From Chloroflexota bacterium (GTDB taxonomy: Bacteria > Chloroflexota > Anaerolineae > Anaerolineales > Anaerolineaceae): 64,000 nucleotides of DNA. Position 1 is the first letter of the stretch. Each line of letters begins with the position of its first letter. Position numbers and translations under genes: made by a program. Where the stretch lies: assembly GCA_029548365.1 (NCBI GenBank), contig JAKPNN010000002.1:62001-126000 (forward strand). The letters run 5' to 3'. The notes beneath the pieces are model-generated. The model ran no database searches, was not told where the DNA came from, and saw only the letters and a list, made by a program, of their open reading frames with translations. Below are positions 44,772 through 52,877 of the stretch, one piece after another.

Positions 44772-45503
44772 ATGAGTTCAGATCTTTCGACATATCACCG
44801 TTTACAAAACAACCTGAGGGAGATTATTGAAAATTCTCCTAAGGGAACGAAATTGCCTTCAGAACCCCAGTTGGCGAGCGAGTTAGGCGTTTCGCGGGCG
44901 ACTTTGCGAGAGGCAATGCGTACTTTTGAAAGCCAGGGTTTCCTTCGGCGCAGGCAGGGCTTGGGAACTTTTGTTGATAAACCAACCCAGGTGATTGAAA
45001 CCGGTCTTGAAGTGCTGGAAAGTATCGAAACCCTGGCAAAGAAAATTGGTCTGAATGTCACGATGGGCGCCCTGGATATCAAGCATGCACTGGCAGATGA
45101 GATGCAGGCTGAAAAATTGCATCTGCGGGTGGGGGCGCCTATTTTACAAATCAAACGTGTGATTATCACCGATCACGCACCGGTGGCGTATTTGATCGAT
45201 ATTTTACCGGACCATGTCATTACTCTGAAAACGATTAAAGACCAATTCACTGGCTCGATGCTTGATCTTCTGAACCAGGTTGTGAATCCACCTTTGTCGG
45301 AATCCAAAACCGAGATCAGTGCAGTCCATGCACATTCAGAAGTGGCAAAAGCCCTGGACATCCAGCGGGGAGATACCTTGCTGCTATTGTCGGGTGTGCT
45401 GTTTGATGTTGAAGGTCACCCGGTAGACTTTTCTTACAGCTATTTTCTCCCGGGCTATTTCAAGCTGCACGTCGTCAGGAAAATTGGAAGTTTCGAAATA
45501 TAA
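44772..45503 (+). CDS. GntR-family transcriptional regulator with UTRA domain
   Basis: The 243-residue protein has an N-terminal winged helix with the GntR helix-turn-helix LPSEPQLASELGVSRATLRE (about residues 28-47) followed by RRRQGLGTFV, and a C-terminal UTRA ligand domain (about 90-235, with SKTEISAVHAH and LLLLSGVLFD). That places it in the HutC subfamily. It lies inside the cluster between ygeY and the carbamoyltransferase gene, so it probably represses the cluster via the TTGTCWGACAA sites at 41931, 41984 and 49859. The inducer is likely a pathway intermediate. Confidence 0.88.
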   Translation: MSSDLSTYHRLQNNLREIIENSPKGTKLPSEPQLASELGVSRATLREAMRTFESQGFLRRRQGLGTFVDKPTQVIETGLEVLESIETLAKKIGLNVTMGALDIKHALADEMQAEKLHLRVGAPILQIKRVIITDHAPVAYLIDILPDHVITLKTIKDQFTGSMLDLLNQVVNPPLSESKTEISAVHAHSEVAKALDIQRGDTLLLLSGVLFDVEGHPVDFSYSYFLPGYFKLHVVRKIGSFEI

Positions 45504-45561
45504 TGATTTATCTAAATAAAATAAATTGTTAAAACACTATTTTTAAACTAAGGAGCCTTAA

Positions 45562-46542
45562 ATGCAAACAAATTTACGTGGACGAGATTTAATCAGCGAC
45601 CTTGACTTCAGTAAAGAAGAAGTTGAAACTGTTTTAGATGTCGCATTCGATCTTAAGAGGAAACGCGCCCTCGGCCAGCCGCACGCTTACCTGCGCGACA
45701 AAGTCCTGGGATTGTTATTTTTCTTCACCAGCACCCGGACGCGCTGCAGTTTTGAAGCGGGCATGGCTCAATTAGGAGGCCATGCTGCTTTTATTGATTA
45801 CCAGACCACTCAGATCTCTCATGGCGACACCGCAACGGAAATTGGCGAAATTCTGGGTCGTTATTTTGACGGCATCGCCATCCGTCAATGTGATTGGGGT
45901 ATTGGTAACCGCTACCTCAACGAGGTCGCCAGTTCAGCACGCGTGCCCTTGCTGAGTATGCAATGTGACGTCTATCATCCGCCGCAATGTTTGGCAGACC
46001 TGATGACCATCTGGGAGAAGAAAGGTCGTGATCTGCGCGGAAAGAAGATCGTTGTTTCCTGGGCTTATGCCTCCTCCTATTCAAAACCCATCTCTGTTCC
46101 ACAATCTTTGATTCTGCAGATGCCCCGCTTTGGTCTTGACGTGGTTCTGGCTCACCCACCCGAGTTCGATCTGATGCCCGAAATTATGGATCAGGCGCGC
46201 GAGCAAGCCCGCAAGTACAAAACCGGCTTTGATGTTGTTGACAGCATGGAAGAAGGTTTCAAAGATGCGGATATTGTCTATGCCAAATCCTGGGGTCCCC
46301 TGGTTAACGTCACTGATCCTGCGGAAATCACCAGGGTGACCAACAAATACGAGAGCTGGATCACCGATGCACGAAAAATGGCCCTGGCCAAAGAAGATGC
46401 CATCTTTATGCATCCTTTACCGGCGGATCGAAACATTGAAGTGACGGATGAAGTGTTGGATGGGTTGCAATCTGTCGTATTTGATGAAGCAGAGAACCGC
46501 CTGCACGCGCAAAAGGCTGTGATGGCTCTGACGATGGCGTAA
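45562..46542 (+). CDS. YgeW-like carbamoyltransferase
   Basis: The 326-residue protein is an aspartate/ornithine carbamoyltransferase fold enzyme with the carbamoyl-phosphate motif STRTR at residues 57-61, HPPQCLADL, and MHPLPADR near the end. VSWAYASSYSKPISVPQ and LAHPPEFDLMPE match the knotted YgeW group rather than OTC or ATC. It is about 70 residues shorter than E. coli YgeW. In the direction of catabolism it would split a ureido compound with phosphate, giving carbamoyl phosphate for the next gene's kinase. AAGGAG gives a strong ribosome site. Confidence 0.8.
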   Translation: MQTNLRGRDLISDLDFSKEEVETVLDVAFDLKRKRALGQPHAYLRDKVLGLLFFFTSTRTRCSFEAGMAQLGGHAAFIDYQTTQISHGDTATEIGEILGRYFDGIAIRQCDWGIGNRYLNEVASSARVPLLSMQCDVYHPPQCLADLMTIWEKKGRDLRGKKIVVSWAYASSYSKPISVPQSLILQMPRFGLDVVLAHPPEFDLMPEIMDQAREQARKYKTGFDVVDSMEEGFKDADIVYAKSWGPLVNVTDPAEITRVTNKYESWITDARKMALAKEDAIFMHPLPADRNIEVTDEVLDGLQSVVFDEAENRLHAQKAVMALTMA

Positions 46543-46581
46543 TTTATTAAATAATTTAAAGGAACAGGATCAATCAATCGT

Positions 46582-47529
46582 ATGGGAAGACAAGGAATTG
46601 CAGTCGTTGCGGTGGGCGGTAATGCGCTGATCAAAGATAAGGCGCATCAAACGGTTCAGGACCAGTATGAGGCTGCCAGAGATACGATGAAACACATCGT
46701 GGATATGATTCAAAAAGGCTGGGATGTGGTGATAACGCACGGTAACGGCCCCCAGGTGGGTTTTATCCTGCGCCGCTCAGAACTTGCCCGGCATGAAATG
46801 CACGAAGTCCCGTTAGATTACTGCGGTGCTGATACCCAGGGCGCGATTGGATATATGTTCCAAAACGCGCTGCAGAATGAGTTTAAACACCGCGGCATGC
46901 AAAAAGATGCCGCAGCTGTCGTAACTCAAACCATTGTTGACAAAAACGACCCCGCCTTTCAGAATCCGACCAAGCCCATTGGCTCCTTTATGGATGAAGA
47001 AGAGGCCCAACGACGCGCCGAAAATGAAGGCTGGACAGTGGTGGAAGATGCCGGCCGCGGCTGGCGGCGTGTGGTCCCCTCACCCATCCCGACCCGCATT
47101 GTTGAAGCAAAGGTGATCGAAACCCTGATTCGAGCCGGAATCATTGTTGTTGCTGTCGGCGGCGGCGGGATCCCGGTGGTGGAAGACAAAGCTGGCCGGA
47201 TTACAGGTATTGAAGCTGTGATTGACAAGGACTTTGGTTCGGCGCTGTTGGCTGCTAACATCAGGGCTGATTTATTCGTTGTCAGCACTGCTGTTGAAAA
47301 AGTGGCTCTAAAATTCAATACACCCGACCAGGTTTTCCTGGATCAAATGACCGTTGCAGAAGCCAAACAATATATGGAAGAGGGCCATTTTGCTGCTGGA
47401 AGCATGCTGCCAAAAATTCAGGCGATCATCAAATTCTTTGATGAAGGCGGCAAGAAAGCCCTGATCACCGACCCGAAACACATCAGTGATGCCCTTGAAG
47501 GGAAAACCGGTACATGGATCGTTCCTTAA
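46582..47529 (+). CDS. arcC: carbamate kinase
   Basis: The 315-residue protein has the amino-acid-kinase fold with VVAVGGNALIKD at the start, THGNGPQVG, AVGGGGIPV and AAGSMLPKIQA. Carbamate kinase turns carbamoyl phosphate plus ADP into ATP, CO2 and ammonia. Placed directly after the carbamoyltransferase (39-base gap), it would harvest ATP from ureide breakdown, as YqeA is thought to do in E. coli. A hairpin follows at 47542. Confidence 0.95.
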   Translation: MGRQGIAVVAVGGNALIKDKAHQTVQDQYEAARDTMKHIVDMIQKGWDVVITHGNGPQVGFILRRSELARHEMHEVPLDYCGADTQGAIGYMFQNALQNEFKHRGMQKDAAAVVTQTIVDKNDPAFQNPTKPIGSFMDEEEAQRRAENEGWTVVEDAGRGWRRVVPSPIPTRIVEAKVIETLIRAGIIVVAVGGGGIPVVEDKAGRITGIEAVIDKDFGSALLAANIRADLFVVSTAVEKVALKFNTPDQVFLDQMTVAEAKQYMEEGHFAAGSMLPKIQAIIKFFDEGGKKALITDPKHISDALEGKTGTWIVP

Positions 47530-47541
47530 CCACAAATAAGC

Positions 47542-47580
47542 TGGGCTGCAATCAAACAGATAGCAGCCCACCTGGTTTTA
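47542..47580 (+). terminator. hairpin after carbamate kinase
   Basis: TGGGCTGC (47542-47549) pairs with GCAGCCCA (47563-47570), and TTTTA follows after CCTGG. It is a moderate terminator that may separate the first half of the cluster from the PLP/glycosyltransferase genes. Confidence 0.5.
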
Positions 47581-47611
47581 TGCTGACGATGGTACTAACA
47601 AATTGATACTT

Positions 47612-48859
47612 ATGAAACACAAGTTCTCACATTATATCTGCTCGGTGTGCGGCGCTGAATATGGGCCTGAAGAGGTGACCTATACCTGCCCGGCAGACGG
47701 CGGAAACCTGAATGTCATCCTTGATTACGCTGCCATCAACGCCCGTTACACTGCCAAGAAGTTTATGGATTTGCCGGAGTCATCGTTATGGCGTTACCTG
47801 AGTTTGCTGCCCGTGGCAGATCCGGGGGGCATTGGCACACCCCTGCGGCGTGCGGGATGGACTCCAGTGTATCAAACCACGCGTTTAGCGGAAAAACTTG
47901 GCTTGAAGAGTTTGTGGATCAAAGACGAAAGCCCCAACCCGACCGCATCATTTAAAGACCGAGCCAGCGCGATTGTAGTCGCTCGTGCAGCAGAAATTGG
48001 CGCTGAGGTTACCGTGGCTGCCTCAACTGGCAATGCCGGCTCAGCGTTGGCAGGTATGGCTGCCGCAGTGGGCGCAAAAGCGGTCATCTTTGCACCAAGA
48101 ACCGCCCCACCCGCCAAGATTGCCCAGTTGATCATCTTTGGCGCTAAAGTATTGCTGGTGGATGGAAATTATGACCAGGCTTTCGATTTGAGCATTGAAG
48201 CGACGCAAGCCTTTGGTTGGTATAACCGTAATACCGGTTTTAATCCCTTTACCACCGAGGGCAAGAAAACAGCAGGTTTTGAGATTTGGGAGCAGGTGAT
48301 TCGCCGCATGCCAGCGGAAAGCAAACCTTTAACCCTGTTCATTTCGGTGGGCGATGGAAATATCATATCTGGCGTGCACAAAGGCTTTAAGGATTTACAA
48401 GCCCTGGGCTGGTTGGAAAAAATGCCGCGCATCATCGGTGTGCAATCCACCCGATCTGCTGCTGTCGCCAATGCTTTTTGGCGCGGCGATGAGGATATCC
48501 AGCCCGTTCATGCGGAAACGCTGGCGGACAGCATCTGTGTGGACCTGCCGCGTGATGGTCTGCGGGCTGTGCGCGCGGCAACGGAAACCGGCGGCACCTA
48601 CCTGACCGTGTCTGACGAGGCTATTCTGGGGGCAATTGTCGAATTGGGTCGCGTGGGGATCTTTGCCGAGCCGGCAGCTTCAACGGCGTACGCTGGCGTG
48701 GTCAAAGCCGTTGAGGAAAAATTAATTAAACCCGATGATCCTGTTTTAGTGCTCAACACCGGCAGTGGACTGAAAGACATTAAAGCTGCCATGCAGGTTG
48801 TCGCTGCAGCGCCAATTATCGAGCCAACACTGGATGCGTTAAAAAAGGAGCTTGGATGA
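47612..48859 (+). CDS. threonine-synthase-like PLP enzyme
   Basis: About 415 residues from ATG 47612; the frame also opens at a TTG nine bases earlier, and neither start has a clear ribosome site. The N-terminus is a zinc-ribbon-like knuckle with Cys10, Cys13 and Cys26, but the usual fourth cysteine is missing (CPADGG). The PLP lysine is in [11 protein letters not shown], and [15 protein letters not shown] is the phosphate loop. It is a fold-type II enzyme of the threonine synthase group. It could be biosynthetic ThrC or a lyase recruited to this cluster; the sequence does not decide. It overlaps the next gene by ATGA. Confidence 0.8.
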   Translation: MKHKFSHYICSVCGAEYGPEEVTYTCPADGGNLNVILDYAAINARYTAKKFMDLPESSLWRYLSLLPVADPGGIGTPLRRAGWTPVYQTTRLAEKLGLKSLWIKDESPNPTASFKDRASAIVVARAAEIGAEVTVAASTGNAGSALAGMAAAVGAKAVIFAPRTAPPAKIAQLIIFGAKVLLVDGNYDQAFDLSIEATQAFGWYNRNTGFNPFTTEGKKTAGFEIWEQVIRRMPAESKPLTLFISVGDGNIISGVHKGFKDLQALGWLEKMPRIIGVQSTRSAAVANAFWRGDEDIQPVHAETLADSICVDLPRDGLRAVRAATETGGTYLTVSDEAILGAIVELGRVGIFAEPAASTAYAGVVKAVEEKLIKPDDPVLVLNTGSGLKDIKAAMQVVAAAPIIEPTLDALKKELG

Positions 48860-49803
48860 CCTCACCAAAATTTACTGTCGTTGCCCCCATCTTTAATGAG
48901 CTGGAAAATATCCCGGAACTGTATCACCGGGTTAAGGACGTAATGGATCGCACTGGTGAACCCTGGGAGTTAATCCTGGTGGACGATGGCTCAACAGACG
49001 GTTCCACGGAGTTAATACGAAAATTGGCAGAGAATAATCCGCGCGTGCGCCCGATCATCTTTGCCCGTAATTTTGGTCACCAAATTGCGGTGACTGCTGG
49101 CATTGATTACAGCCAGGGCGAGGCAGTGATCATCATCGATGCTGACCTGCAAGACCCACCCGAAGTGATCCTCGACTTGATTGCCAAATGGCGTGAGGGT
49201 TACGAAGTTGTGTATGCGGTGCGAGAAGAACGTGAAGGTGAAACCTGGTTCAAACGCACTACAGCGGCTATATTTTACCGGCTGATCTACCGGATCACCG
49301 ATGTCAAAATCCCGCTGGATACCGGGGACTTCCGCCTGATAGACCGGAAAGTGGTGCATGTCATGCAGCAAATGCGCGAGAAGCACCGCTTCCTGCGTGG
49401 GATGTCAGCCTGGGTGGGCTTCAGGCAGGTGGGCGTCACCTATAAAAGGCAGCCACGTTATGCTGGCGAAACCAAGTACCCCTTCAAAAAGATGTTCAAA
49501 CTGGCTTTGAATGCCGTCACTGGTTTTTCTTACTTTCCCCTGCAACTGGCAACTTATATCGGTTTTATTGCCGCCGGGTTTAGCGTGATAGCTATCCCGG
49601 TGGTGGCTATCTTGCGCCTGATCACCGGTACAGCCCTGTTGGGGCAGGCCACCACATTGATCGTCGTGCTGTTTTTAGGCGGCGTGCAATTGATCAGCCT
49701 GGGGATTATTGGTGAGTACATCGGGCGCATCTATGATGAGGCTAAAAACAGGCCCCTGTACATCGTGGCAGAGGGACCTGAAATGCCGGCTAATGATAAA
49801 TAA
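48856..49803 (+). CDS. DPM1/GtrB-like family 2 glycosyltransferase
   Basis: The 315-residue protein has a GT-A domain ([38 protein letters not shown]) and two C-terminal membrane segments (about 228-258 and 263-292). It is a polyprenyl-phosphate glycosyltransferase that loads glucose, mannose or a similar sugar onto a lipid carrier for transfer outside. Its ATG overlaps the PLP gene stop (ATGA), but there is no metabolic link to the surrounding catabolic genes; it may be a passenger. Confidence 0.9.
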   Translation: MTSPKFTVVAPIFNELENIPELYHRVKDVMDRTGEPWELILVDDGSTDGSTELIRKLAENNPRVRPIIFARNFGHQIAVTAGIDYSQGEAVIIIDADLQDPPEVILDLIAKWREGYEVVYAVREEREGETWFKRTTAAIFYRLIYRITDVKIPLDTGDFRLIDRKVVHVMQQMREKHRFLRGMSAWVGFRQVGVTYKRQPRYAGETKYPFKKMFKLALNAVTGFSYFPLQLATYIGFIAAGFSVIAIPVVAILRLITGTALLGQATTLIVVLFLGGVQLISLGIIGEYIGRIYDEAKNRPLYIVAEGPEMPANDK

Positions 49804-49838
49804 ACTAATTGAAAGCATCATAATATCCGTACCGTGGA

Positions 49839-49869
49839 TATAATACTTCTTAACAATATTGTCAGACAA
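49839..49869 (+). promoter_or_regulatory. -10 box and GntR-type operator before the large PLP enzyme gene
   Basis: TATAAT lies at 49839-49844; no good -35 is at the right spacing. The palindrome TTGTCAGACAA at 49859-49869, identical to the copy at 41931, lies just beyond the expected start point. This ties the gene to the deaminase promoter as one regulon. Confidence 0.65.
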
Positions 49870-49887
49870 ATTTATAGGAGAATCTAA

Positions 49888-51354
49888 ATGACAAAAATCG
49901 ATTTAACCATGCATCCAGACCAACTTGAGCGAACCGTACAGCGTGTTCGCGAGCGGAATATCATCATCCCAACCTTTGAACAAATGCGCAATCCAGGCCT
50001 GGTTCCGGAGAAAATTAAAGAAGAGCTTAAAGGTATTGGTTTATGGGACATTCACCCGCGAAACCTGTTCCGGATCACCTGGTACAATGAGCCGAAAACC
50101 AGCGGAGGTTTATTTGGTGGGCTGAATTATTTAGAATTTCCCGAAAGCTTAACCGGTACACCAGCCCGCATTGTGGGTTTGGTAGGGAAGTGGATGCCGA
50201 CTGGCTCTCATAAAGTCGGTGCGGCATTTGCTTGTTTGGTGCCGCGTTTGGTGACCGGGCAGTTTGATCCGACCTATCAAAAAGCCGTTTGGCCTTCTAC
50301 CGGCAATTACTGCCGTGGAGGCGCCTATGATTCAGCCTTGCTGGCATGCGAATCGATCGCCATTTTGCCCGAAGAGATGAGCCAGGAACGATTTGAGTGG
50401 CTGGCAAATGTCGCAGGAGAAATCATCAGGACCCCTGGATCTGAATCGAATGTGAAAGAAATCTTCGATAAGACCTGGGAATTGCGCAAATCAGACCCGG
50501 ATGTGATGATCTTCAACCAGTTTGATGAATTTGGCAATTACCTGTGGCATTACGACATCACCGGTCATGCGATTGAAGAACTGGTTAATGAAATTGCAGG
50601 ACCCGGAGATGAGTATCGGGGCTTGATTTCAGCCACCGGTTCAGCAGGTACAATCGCCAGCGGCGATTACATGAAACAACTCTATCCAACCAGCTTCATC
50701 GGCGCTGTAGAGACTCTGCAGTGTCCAACGCTGCTGTTGAACGGCTTTGGTGCCCATCGCGTCGAAGGCATTGGCGATAAGCATGTCCCCTGGATCCACA
50801 ATATCTCCAACACCGATCTAATCATTGCCGTCGATGATAATGCGGTTATGAACCTGACGCGCCTGTTTAACGAGCCAGAAGGTAAAGCCTACCTGGTCAA
50901 AGAAGGTATATCGGAAGACCTGGTCGAGAACCTCGATTTGTTGGGTTTGTCGAGCACCATCAACCTGCTCAGCGCGATCAAAGCTGCCAAATACCTGGAG
51001 CTGACGAAAAACGATATCATCGTCACCATGCTGACCGACAGCATGGAGCTTTATGAAAGCCGCCTGGAAGAATTGCATACAGAAGCGGGTCAGTACACTG
51101 AAAAAGATGCTGCCATTGATGATGCCCGCTGGCTGAAAGGTGTTACTACGGATTATATGGAAGAGCTGACCTATATGGCAAAGAAGCGCGTTCACAACCT
51201 GAAATATTACACCTGGGTCGAGCAGCAGGGTAAAACCTATGAAGAAATCCAGGATATGTGGTACCAGCGCGATTACTGGACCGAGCTCCAGGCGCAGATC
51301 CCCGAAATCGATACCAAGATTAAAGAATTCAACGATAGGGTTGGGTTGCTCTAA
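49888..51354 (+). CDS. PLP-dependent enzyme (fold type II, cysteine-synthase/tryptophan-synthase-beta-like)
   Basis: The 488-residue protein has the PLP lysine in TGSHKVGAA (Lys109) and a phosphate-binding glycine loop ISATGSAGTIASGDYMK. An extended C-terminus is rich in charged helices. It belongs to the group annotated as pyridoxal-phosphate-dependent protein subunit beta, which often accompanies ygeW/ygeY genes, and it is longer than diaminopropionate ammonia-lyase YgeX. A lyase role on a diamino acid from ureide breakdown is plausible but unproven. The GntR-type operator in front argues that it belongs to the pathway. AGGAG supports the ATG. Confidence 0.78.
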   Translation: MTKIDLTMHPDQLERTVQRVRERNIIIPTFEQMRNPGLVPEKIKEELKGIGLWDIHPRNLFRITWYNEPKTSGGLFGGLNYLEFPESLTGTPARIVGLVGKWMPTGSHKVGAAFACLVPRLVTGQFDPTYQKAVWPSTGNYCRGGAYDSALLACESIAILPEEMSQERFEWLANVAGEIIRTPGSESNVKEIFDKTWELRKSDPDVMIFNQFDEFGNYLWHYDITGHAIEELVNEIAGPGDEYRGLISATGSAGTIASGDYMKQLYPTSFIGAVETLQCPTLLLNGFGAHRVEGIGDKHVPWIHNISNTDLIIAVDDNAVMNLTRLFNEPEGKAYLVKEGISEDLVENLDLLGLSSTINLLSAIKAAKYLELTKNDIIVTMLTDSMELYESRLEELHTEAGQYTEKDAAIDDARWLKGVTTDYMEELTYMAKKRVHNLKYYTWVEQQGKTYEEIQDMWYQRDYWTELQAQIPEIDTKIKEFNDRVGLL

Positions 51355-51699
51355 AATTGGTGCTCCTACTTGGGTATCGAGCGCAAGCGCTCGATACCCT
51401 TGCAGGGCACAGGGAGTGTTGCGCGATTTTTGGATTCACCTAACTCAACCAACCCACAAGCTAAGACCCCCGGGGTTTATGGAGAACGTGCGCCTGGCAA
51501 TCTGTAAAACCCCGGGGGGTCTGAAGAGAAGAATGTGTTTGATATTCACAACTTAGCTCAACCAACCCACAACTCGGCGGTCTGGAGACAAGCGAGATCG
51601 GGGAAGAAGAAGTGGGATCACTATTAACAATTCACCATTCACCTCTAACAAATCTTTCATGATAAAATTTGCATACCGACGAAAGACAAAGGGAGTGCC
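51355..51699. repeat. 345-base intergenic region rich in inverted and direct repeats
   Basis: A 13-bp hairpin GGGTATCGAGCGC-AA-GCGCTCGATACCC lies at 51372-51399 and may end the PLP gene transcript. Next come AGACCCCCGGGGTTTA (from about 51464) and its near-complement TAAAACCCCGGGGGGTCT (to about 51522), forming a long interrupted stem. The phrase CTCAACCAACCCACAA occurs twice (near 51444 and 51556). No open frame is supported; GGGAG near 51692 belongs to the next gene. Confidence 0.7.
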
Positions 51700-52254
51700 A
51701 TGAGCAACATCCTGCCTGAAACAGCATTAATTTTGGTGGCGATACTGCCTGCGCCGCGCGATTTCGATATTGCGCGCTTGTTTGGATGGTATCGCATCCC
51801 GCTTAAAAGCGCGCCCAAGATCATCTCGGTGGATTATCTGGCTTTTTACCAGACGCAATCCTTTGGAGGTGCAGGGCGCTGGCAGATCGCTTACGTGGCT
51901 GAGATCCTCGGTCATGAATTGACCCGGCGCCGCGACTTGATTCGCGATGAAACCGACCATCCCCGCGCGGATGAGGAATACTTCAAACTGCAGATTGGCC
52001 CCCTGCAGCGACTGGAACAGCCCATCCCGGCTGGGGATTGGAAACGGATCACCTTCTTCTATACCACGGGCGAGATGTTCCAGGACGCGCAGACGATCAA
52101 CGACCTGGTGGTCAAATCCCAGGATGAACGCGAAGTTTTGTGGCATACGCTGCGTGAGCGTGCCCTTAGGGCACATGAATACCGCGCTCAAGAGCTGCCC
52201 GAATCATTGCTGGATCCAGCCATCCTGGCGTTATTGGGAAAGTTATCGGGATAA
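51700..52254 (+). CDS. conserved-looking protein of unknown function
   Basis: The 184-residue soluble protein (MSNILPETALILVAILPAPRD) has no signal peptide or membrane segment. Visible features are a basic/aromatic stretch RLFGWYRIPLKSAPKI, YLAFYQTQSFGG, HELTRRRDLIRDE and a charged C-terminal helix ending in LPESLLDPAIL. Base composition and codon use resemble those of its neighbours, and GGGAG stands before the ATG, so it is very likely a real gene. It is monocistronic with a bidirectional terminator after it. I do not recognise the family and assign no function. Confidence 0.7.
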   Translation: MSNILPETALILVAILPAPRDFDIARLFGWYRIPLKSAPKIISVDYLAFYQTQSFGGAGRWQIAYVAEILGHELTRRRDLIRDETDHPRADEEYFKLQIGPLQRLEQPIPAGDWKRITFFYTTGEMFQDAQTINDLVVKSQDEREVLWHTLRERALRAHEYRAQELPESLLDPAILALLGKLSG

Positions 52255-52286
52255 TTTGTAAAAATCGATCGGTGATTAAAGACAAA

Positions 52287-52332
52287 ACCAGCCAGTTAGC
52301 GGAATGCTGGCTGGTATTTTTGTCTTTTTTTT
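52287..52332. terminator. bidirectional terminator between the unknown gene and csp
   Basis: ACCAGCCAG and CTGGCTGGT form a nine-base stem with an 11-base loop. On the plus strand ATTTTTGTCTTTTTTTT follows; on the minus strand TTTTGTCTTT follows. It serves both convergent genes. Confidence 0.9.
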
Positions 52333-52344
52333 ATGCCCTGAGGG

Positions 52345-52554
52345 CTACAGGGGTTGTACTTCTATAGCTTGCAGGCCTTTAGGACCTTGTTCCACGGAGA
52401 ACTCAACCTGTTGGTCTTCACGTAAAGATTTGAAGCCTGTTCCCAGGATAGCAGAATGATGAACGAATACGTCATCGCCTGCTGCTCGTGAGATAAAGCC
52501 ATAACCTTTTACGTCGCTGAACCACTTTACGGTTCCAATTTCTTTTTGTGACAT
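52345..52554 (-). CDS. cold shock protein, CspA family
   Basis: The 69-residue protein is a single cold-shock domain with RNP1-type KGYGFISR and RNP2-type VFVHHSAI. It binds single-stranded RNA/DNA and acts as an RNA chaperone. AAAGGAAA lies upstream of the ATG. The message has a leader of roughly 150 bases from a clear promoter at 52709-52736, and within it a terminator-like hairpin (52617-52650), so expression is probably set by leader folding. Confidence 0.95.
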   Translation of the reverse strand: MSQKEIGTVKWFSDVKGYGFISRAAGDDVFVHHSAILGTGFKSLREDQQVEFSVEQGPKGLQAIEVQPL

Positions 52555-52616
52555 TCTAAAAATTTCCTTTGTGTGTTACTAAAACAGATCATTTTGAAGC
52601 CATGGTCTGGGTTGAT

Positions 52617-52650
52617 AAAAAAACCATCCAGTCTCCGCAAGTCTGGACGG
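52617..52650 (-). promoter_or_regulatory. terminator-like attenuator in the csp leader
   Basis: On the minus strand, CCGTCCAG and CTGGATGG pair fully (one G-U) around an 11-base loop and are followed at once by seven T. This lies between the csp promoter and its start codon. A second small hairpin, CGAAG-GAATA-CTTCG, precedes it. A temperature- or protein-dependent switch is plausible. Confidence 0.6.
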
Positions 52651-52708
52651 TTATTACCATTCTCGAAGTATTCCTTCGTATACCAAAACTGACTTAACTA
52701 CGAGGAAT

Positions 52709-52736
52709 ATCATACCCCACTCATCAGGAATGTCAA
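52709..52736 (-). promoter_or_regulatory. promoter of the cold shock gene
   Basis: On the minus strand, TTGACA (52731-52736) and TATGAT (52709-52714) are separated by 16 bases, placing the start near 52702. Confidence 0.7.
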
Positions 52737-52877
52737 TAGAGAATCTAAGTTTGTTTTCAAATAACTGATATTAACAGCCTGTTGATCGTTGCTTGACCCA
52801 TGCCTTTTTTTATTTTTAGGTTTATCTGCTAAAATCATACCTGTAACGGAATCTATTCAGAACCTGGAGTTAATCTG

